NCBI GenBank assembly: GCA_903882345.1
Contig: CAIRWO010000053.1
Coordinates: forward strand, 1-24,923
Source of the DNA: Candidatus Omnitrophota bacterium
GTDB taxonomy: Bacteria; Omnitrophota; Gorgyraeia; Gygaellales; Profunditerraquicolaceae
Direction of reading: 5' to 3'
DNA: 24,923 bases
Position numbers and translations under genes: made by a program. Within the stretch, counting starts at the first letter, position 1. Each line of letters starts with the position of its first letter. This document shows, one piece after another, positions 22,681 through 24,923 of the stretch. The notes below the pieces were generated by a model. It saw nothing but the letters and a program-made list of their open reading frames with translations, was not told the origin of the DNA and did not search any database.

Positions 22681-23854
22681 AACTCTCCTTTAATAGTTCT
22701 GGTTTTAAATCAATGAATTCTCCGGCCAATTCTTTCGCCGTAAGCAACCGGAAGACTTCTTTTATGGAATCCTTGGTTATATCGCGGCCGCCCAGGCCGA
22801 CGACAAAACTGGAAATAACCTGGGGTTTTTTCTTTTTACTGCAGAATACCGCCTTGATCTCGGAATACAGCGGCGCAAAAGACCCCAAAGATACTGCCCT
22901 GTCCATTACGGCAACTTTCGGAGTATTTTTCAGCGCTTCGTAAATCGCTTGAGCAGGAAACGGCCGGTAAGAGGTGATCTTCAACAATCCTACCTTTTTC
23001 CCCTTTGCCCTTAATTCATCGACTACTTCTTTGATCGTTCCGCAAACAGAGCCCATTGCTACAATCACGCGCTCCGCGTCCTTAGTGTAATATTCCTCTA
23101 CCAGGCCGTTGTAAGCGCGGCCAAAGACCTTGGCAAAATCAGCGGTGATCTTGGGGATCAGATTTAAAACGTCTTTATGTGTTTCCTGAAGCGCATAGCG
23201 GGTTTCCATATAATAGTCAGGGTCGGCAAGTAACCCCATAGAAATCGGATTTTCTGTATCAAGCTTATAAAGCGGCTTATAGGCAGGTAAAAACTTATCT
23301 ACTTGTTCCTGGGAAGGCATATCCACGGTTTCAATGCCGTGCGTAAGAATAAAGCCGTCCATACAAACCATAACCGGCAGCATTACCGATTTATCCTCTG
23401 CCAATTTATAGGCAATTAAGTGAAAATCAGCTGCTTCCTGGATGTCTTCGGCAAACAACTGGACCCAACCGGTATCGCGCATCGATACGGAATCCTGCTG
23501 GTCGTTCCAGATATTGATCGGTGCTGAGATCGCCCGGTTGGCGCAGGTCATCACTACCGGCAGCCGCATCCCGGCGATATTAAAAAGCACCTCTGCCATA
23601 TAGAGCAGCCCTTGAGAACTGGTGGCTGTATAAACCCTCACTCCGGTGGCAACAGCGCCCAAAACCACAGATGCTGCCGAATGCTCCGATTCAACGTTTA
23701 CGAACTGGGAATTAAGCTTGCCTTCGCAAACCATCGTCGCCAGCTCTTCGACAATATGCGTCTGGGGGGTGATCGGGTAAGCCGAGATAACTCCCGGCTT
23801 ACATAACCTTATAATTTCCCCAACCGCCAGAGAACCTTCCAAAAACTCTTTCAT
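22673..23854 (-). CDS. porA: Pyruvate:ferredoxin oxidoreductase, alpha subunit
   Basis: 393 residues, the usual PorA length. The N-terminal pyrimidine-binding domain reads SLAVGEIIRLCKPGVISAYPITPQTHIVEELATM with the conserved AYPITP and later FVNVESEHSAASVVLGA. A middle segment (about 230-370) is the transketolase C-like domain II (DAERVIVAMGSVCGTIKEVVDELRAKGKKVGLLKITSYRPFP). Together with PorB it forms the catalytic core. ATG 23854 with an AGAGG site. Transcribed after porD with a 14-base gap. Confidence 0.94.
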   Translation of the reverse strand: MKEFLEGSLAVGEIIRLCKPGVISAYPITPQTHIVEELATMVCEGKLNSQFVNVESEHSAASVVLGAVATGVRVYTATSSQGLLYMAEVLFNIAGMRLPVVMTCANRAISAPINIWNDQQDSVSMRDTGWVQLFAEDIQEAADFHLIAYKLAEDKSVMLPVMVCMDGFILTHGIETVDMPSQEQVDKFLPAYKPLYKLDTENPISMGLLADPDYYMETRYALQETHKDVLNLIPKITADFAKVFGRAYNGLVEEYYTKDAERVIVAMGSVCGTIKEVVDELRAKGKKVGLLKITSYRPFPAQAIYEALKNTPKVAVMDRAVSLGSFAPLYSEIKAVFCSKKKKPQVISSFVVGLGGRDITKDSIKEVFRLLTAKELAGEFIDLKPELLKESYE

Positions 23855-23868
23855 GTCTAACCTCTTCC

Positions 23869-24141
23869 TTATTTATCTTTTTCCGTAGATTCTTCCTTAA
23901 CCATGACGATATCCTTCTTGGGGCAAATCATCGCGCAGATACCGCAGCCTTTGCAATAAGAATAATCGCAGATAAAGGTATTCTTTTCATTACCTGAAAT
24001 GCAGCCTTCCGGACAAACCAAAAGGCACATTTTACAACCAATGCAGTTCTTCTGCAGATACTTTGGCCTTGTTGCAATACGCCAGGAACCGGTCTTGTTA
24101 TTTTTGCTTGTCCCCGGCTTAGATGTCAACGGTCCATACAT
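23869..24141 (-). CDS. porD: Pyruvate:ferredoxin oxidoreductase, delta (2[4Fe-4S]) subunit
   Basis: 90 residues. Two complete CxxCxxCxxxCP cluster motifs at C33/36/39/43 and C63/66/69/73 make this a bacterial-type 2[4Fe-4S] electron-transfer subunit. The N-terminal extension with TGSWRIATRPKYLQKNC is typical of PorD (GSWR--RP) and separates it from free ferredoxins. It carries electrons from the PorAB core to external ferredoxin, probably the one encoded at 21080-21262. Start ATG 24141 after a GGAAGGG site. Confidence 0.94.
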   Translation of the reverse strand: MYGPLTSKPGTSKNNKTGSWRIATRPKYLQKNCIGCKMCLLVCPEGCISGNEKNTFICDYSYCKGCGICAMICPKKDIVMVKEESTEKDK

Positions 24142-24181
24142 GTTTTATCCCTTCCACAGTAAGTGGACACCGATCTATCCT

Positions 24182-24730
24182 TTAAGATCGGGTGCCTTTA
24201 ATAAACTCAAAACCCTGTTTAGCTGAGGCCAGGTTAGCTTCCTGGGCCTTGCCGGAAAACCTCTTTTTTATCGCTTCAAACAAGAAATCCAAGCTCAATT
24301 CTCCGGTTGCCGCGCAAAAAGCGCCTAATAACGCGGTGTTACCCAAGGGCCTGCCGATCGTCTTCAGCGCTATCTCATTGGCAGGTACGGTAAAGAGCTT
24401 CTGCTTTGCCTTGAGCTTAGGCAGGTCCTGCGCTTCTTTTTCATTGAGGATCGCAACGCCGTCTTCTCTTAAACCGGAAAAACAGTTAAACCCGCGCATC
24501 AGCGTAGCATCCATGATCAGGATATAATCCGGCTCATAGATCTGGCTGCGCAGCCGCACGGGACGGGAGTCCACGCGTACAAAGGCATTCATCGGAGCAC
24601 CCATACGGGCTGCCCCAAAATGCGGAAAGGCATAGGGATACATCCCTTTTAAAAAATAAGCATGGCCTAATAAGGACGCGGTAGTGATCGCGCCCTGCCC
24701 TGCCCGGGCATGGATACGTATTTCTTTCAT
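24182..24730 (-). CDS. porC: Pyruvate:ferredoxin oxidoreductase, gamma subunit
   Basis: 182 residues. EIRIHARAGQGAITTASLLGHAYFLKG opens the gamma domain (R-x-GQG motif); FPHFGAARMGAPMNAFVRVD corresponds to the family FPSFG-ERRGAP-AF-R segment and LGNTALLGA to a conserved late motif. Start: ATG 24730 has AAGGAG 8 bases upstream; an in-frame GTG at 24739 is immediately next to that site and is rejected. First gene of the porC-porD-porA-porB-ferritin-ferredoxin operon, 45 bases behind the predicted -10 of a near-consensus promoter. Confidence 0.93.
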   Translation of the reverse strand: MKEIRIHARAGQGAITTASLLGHAYFLKGMYPYAFPHFGAARMGAPMNAFVRVDSRPVRLRSQIYEPDYILIMDATLMRGFNCFSGLREDGVAILNEKEAQDLPKLKAKQKLFTVPANEIALKTIGRPLGNTALLGAFCAATGELSLDFLFEAIKKRFSGKAQEANLASAKQGFEFIKGTRS

Positions 24731-24757
24731 CAGTCGCACTCCTTCTTTGCTCTAAAA

Positions 24758-24791
24758 AACAAAAGCGAATATCTATAATACGACTTTTGTT
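24758..24791. promoter_or_regulatory. Inverted repeat flanking the por -10 box (candidate operator)
   Basis: AACAAAAG (24758-24765) and CTTTTGTT (24784-24791) are perfect 8-base inverted arms separated by 18 bases that contain the leftward -10 (24775-24780) and the predicted start site. Centre-to-centre distance is 26 bases. Position and symmetry suit a repressor site; no known regulator motif is recognised, and in AT-rich DNA chance is possible. Confidence 0.4.
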
Positions 24792-24803
24792 ATACTTTGT
24801 CAA
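24775..24803 (-). promoter_or_regulatory. Promoter of the por operon
   Basis: Minus-strand -35 TTGACA (24803-24798, perfect) and -10 TATTAT (24780-24775, 5 of 6), spacing exactly 17. The strongest promoter match in the window. Start predicted near 24768, leader about 38 bases, with AAGGAG before the porC ATG. It fits a highly expressed central-metabolism operon. Confidence 0.8.
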
Positions 24804-24828
24804 ATAGTTTTATTTTCAGGCCCTAAAC

Positions 24829-24856
24829 TTGAAATCCTATAATATTATGCTATACT
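24829..24856 (+). promoter_or_regulatory. Promoter of the riboswitch-controlled gene
   Basis: -35 TTGAAA (24829-24834, 5 of 6) and -10 TATACT (24851-24856, 5 of 6) spaced 16 bases; start near 24863, so transcription would begin just before the riboswitch. The -35 is 25 bases from that of the divergent por promoter. Confidence 0.7.
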
Positions 24857-24865
24857 TTAAGTGAC

Positions 24866-24923
24866 AATTAGGTACAAGCACTGATAAAGGCAAACTAGCA
24901 GTAATGCTGGGGCGCAAAGCGAC
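24866..24923 (+). ncRNA. Cyclic-di-GMP-I (GEMM) riboswitch, 5' part, cut by window end
   Basis: The sequence has the GEMM core order: AAGGCAAAC (24887-24895), a 6-bp stem 24895-24900/24905-24910 closed by a GUAA (GNRA) tetraloop at 24901-24904, then GGGCGCAAAGC (24910-24920). These match the family's GGCAAAC - stem/GNRA - GGACGCAAAGC. The base aligning with Vc2 G20 is G (24889) and with Vc2 A47 is A (24916), consistent with c-di-GMP rather than the A20-type cGAMP subclass. The second hairpin with the tetraloop receptor and the expression platform lie beyond the window, as does the controlled gene. Start coordinate approximate. It sits right behind the promoter at 24829-24856. Confidence 0.88.

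Noticed and set aside
24534..24803. Alternative minus-strand open frame overlapping porC and its promoter
   Set aside because: It is out of frame with porC, spans the promoter and leader, and shows no family similarity.

Overview
The window looks like a chromosomal segment of an uncultivated, anaerobic, Gram-negative (LPS-forming) bacterium. The gene content and order suggest the PVC / Candidatus Omnitrophota neighbourhood: a fused LpxC-FabZ, LpxI, BamA and Skp together with SpoVG, a small AURKAIP1/COX24-type basic protein, an isolated glycogen-binding-type microprotein, and a four-subunit pyruvate:ferredoxin oxidoreductase. This taxonomic placement is inference from families and synteny, not from a marker-gene comparison. 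The segment is gene-dense and almost every gene is on the minus strand. No insertion sequence, rRNA, CRISPR array or prophage gene was seen, and no gap between genes exceeds about 200 bases.

Layout, left to right (transcription mostly runs right to left). 1-435: 5' part of a radical SAM protein that runs off the left edge. 445-853: a monocistronic small CBM48/isoamylase-early-set protein with its own promoter and intrinsic terminator. 867-7850: an envelope block transcribed bamA - skp/ompH - lpxD - lpxC/fabZ - lpxA - lpxI, driven by a clear promoter at 7901-7928. It covers outer-membrane protein insertion, periplasmic chaperoning and early lipid A synthesis. 7941-14857: a housekeeping block transcribed spoVG - tRNA-Gln - glmU - prs - rplY - pth - rpsF - ssb - rpsR - rplI - dnaB. 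14980-19505: hisG - COX24-like microprotein - TPR protein - split transketolase (two genes) - ispE, headed by a promoter at 19538-19565. 19575-21055: the only complete plus-strand gene, a PpiD/SurA-like membrane-anchored periplasmic chaperone, divergent from hisG. 21080-24730: por operon transcribed porC - porD - porA - porB - ferritin-like - ferredoxin. 24731-24923: a compact divergent control region with a near-consensus promoter for the por operon, an inverted repeat around its -10, a rightward promoter, and immediately behind that the 5' half of a cyclic-di-GMP-I (GEMM) riboswitch cut by the window edge.

Much of the block is one supply line for growth. Transketolase and Prs make PRPP, which HisG consumes. 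GlmU makes UDP-GlcNAc, the substrate of LpxA. LpxA, LpxC, LpxD and LpxI build lipid A, while Skp and BamA assemble the outer membrane that holds it. FabZ, fused to LpxC, links fatty-acid elongation to the same commitment step. The por operon supplies acetyl-CoA/pyruvate chemistry and reduced ferredoxin, and its own ferredoxin gene is encoded at the end of the operon.

Most notable: the c-di-GMP riboswitch at the right edge, a SpoVG with a four-cysteine zinc ribbon inserted in its core, an SSB without the usual DDDIPF-type tip, a 33-residue COX24-like protein, and the isolated CBM48 microprotein.
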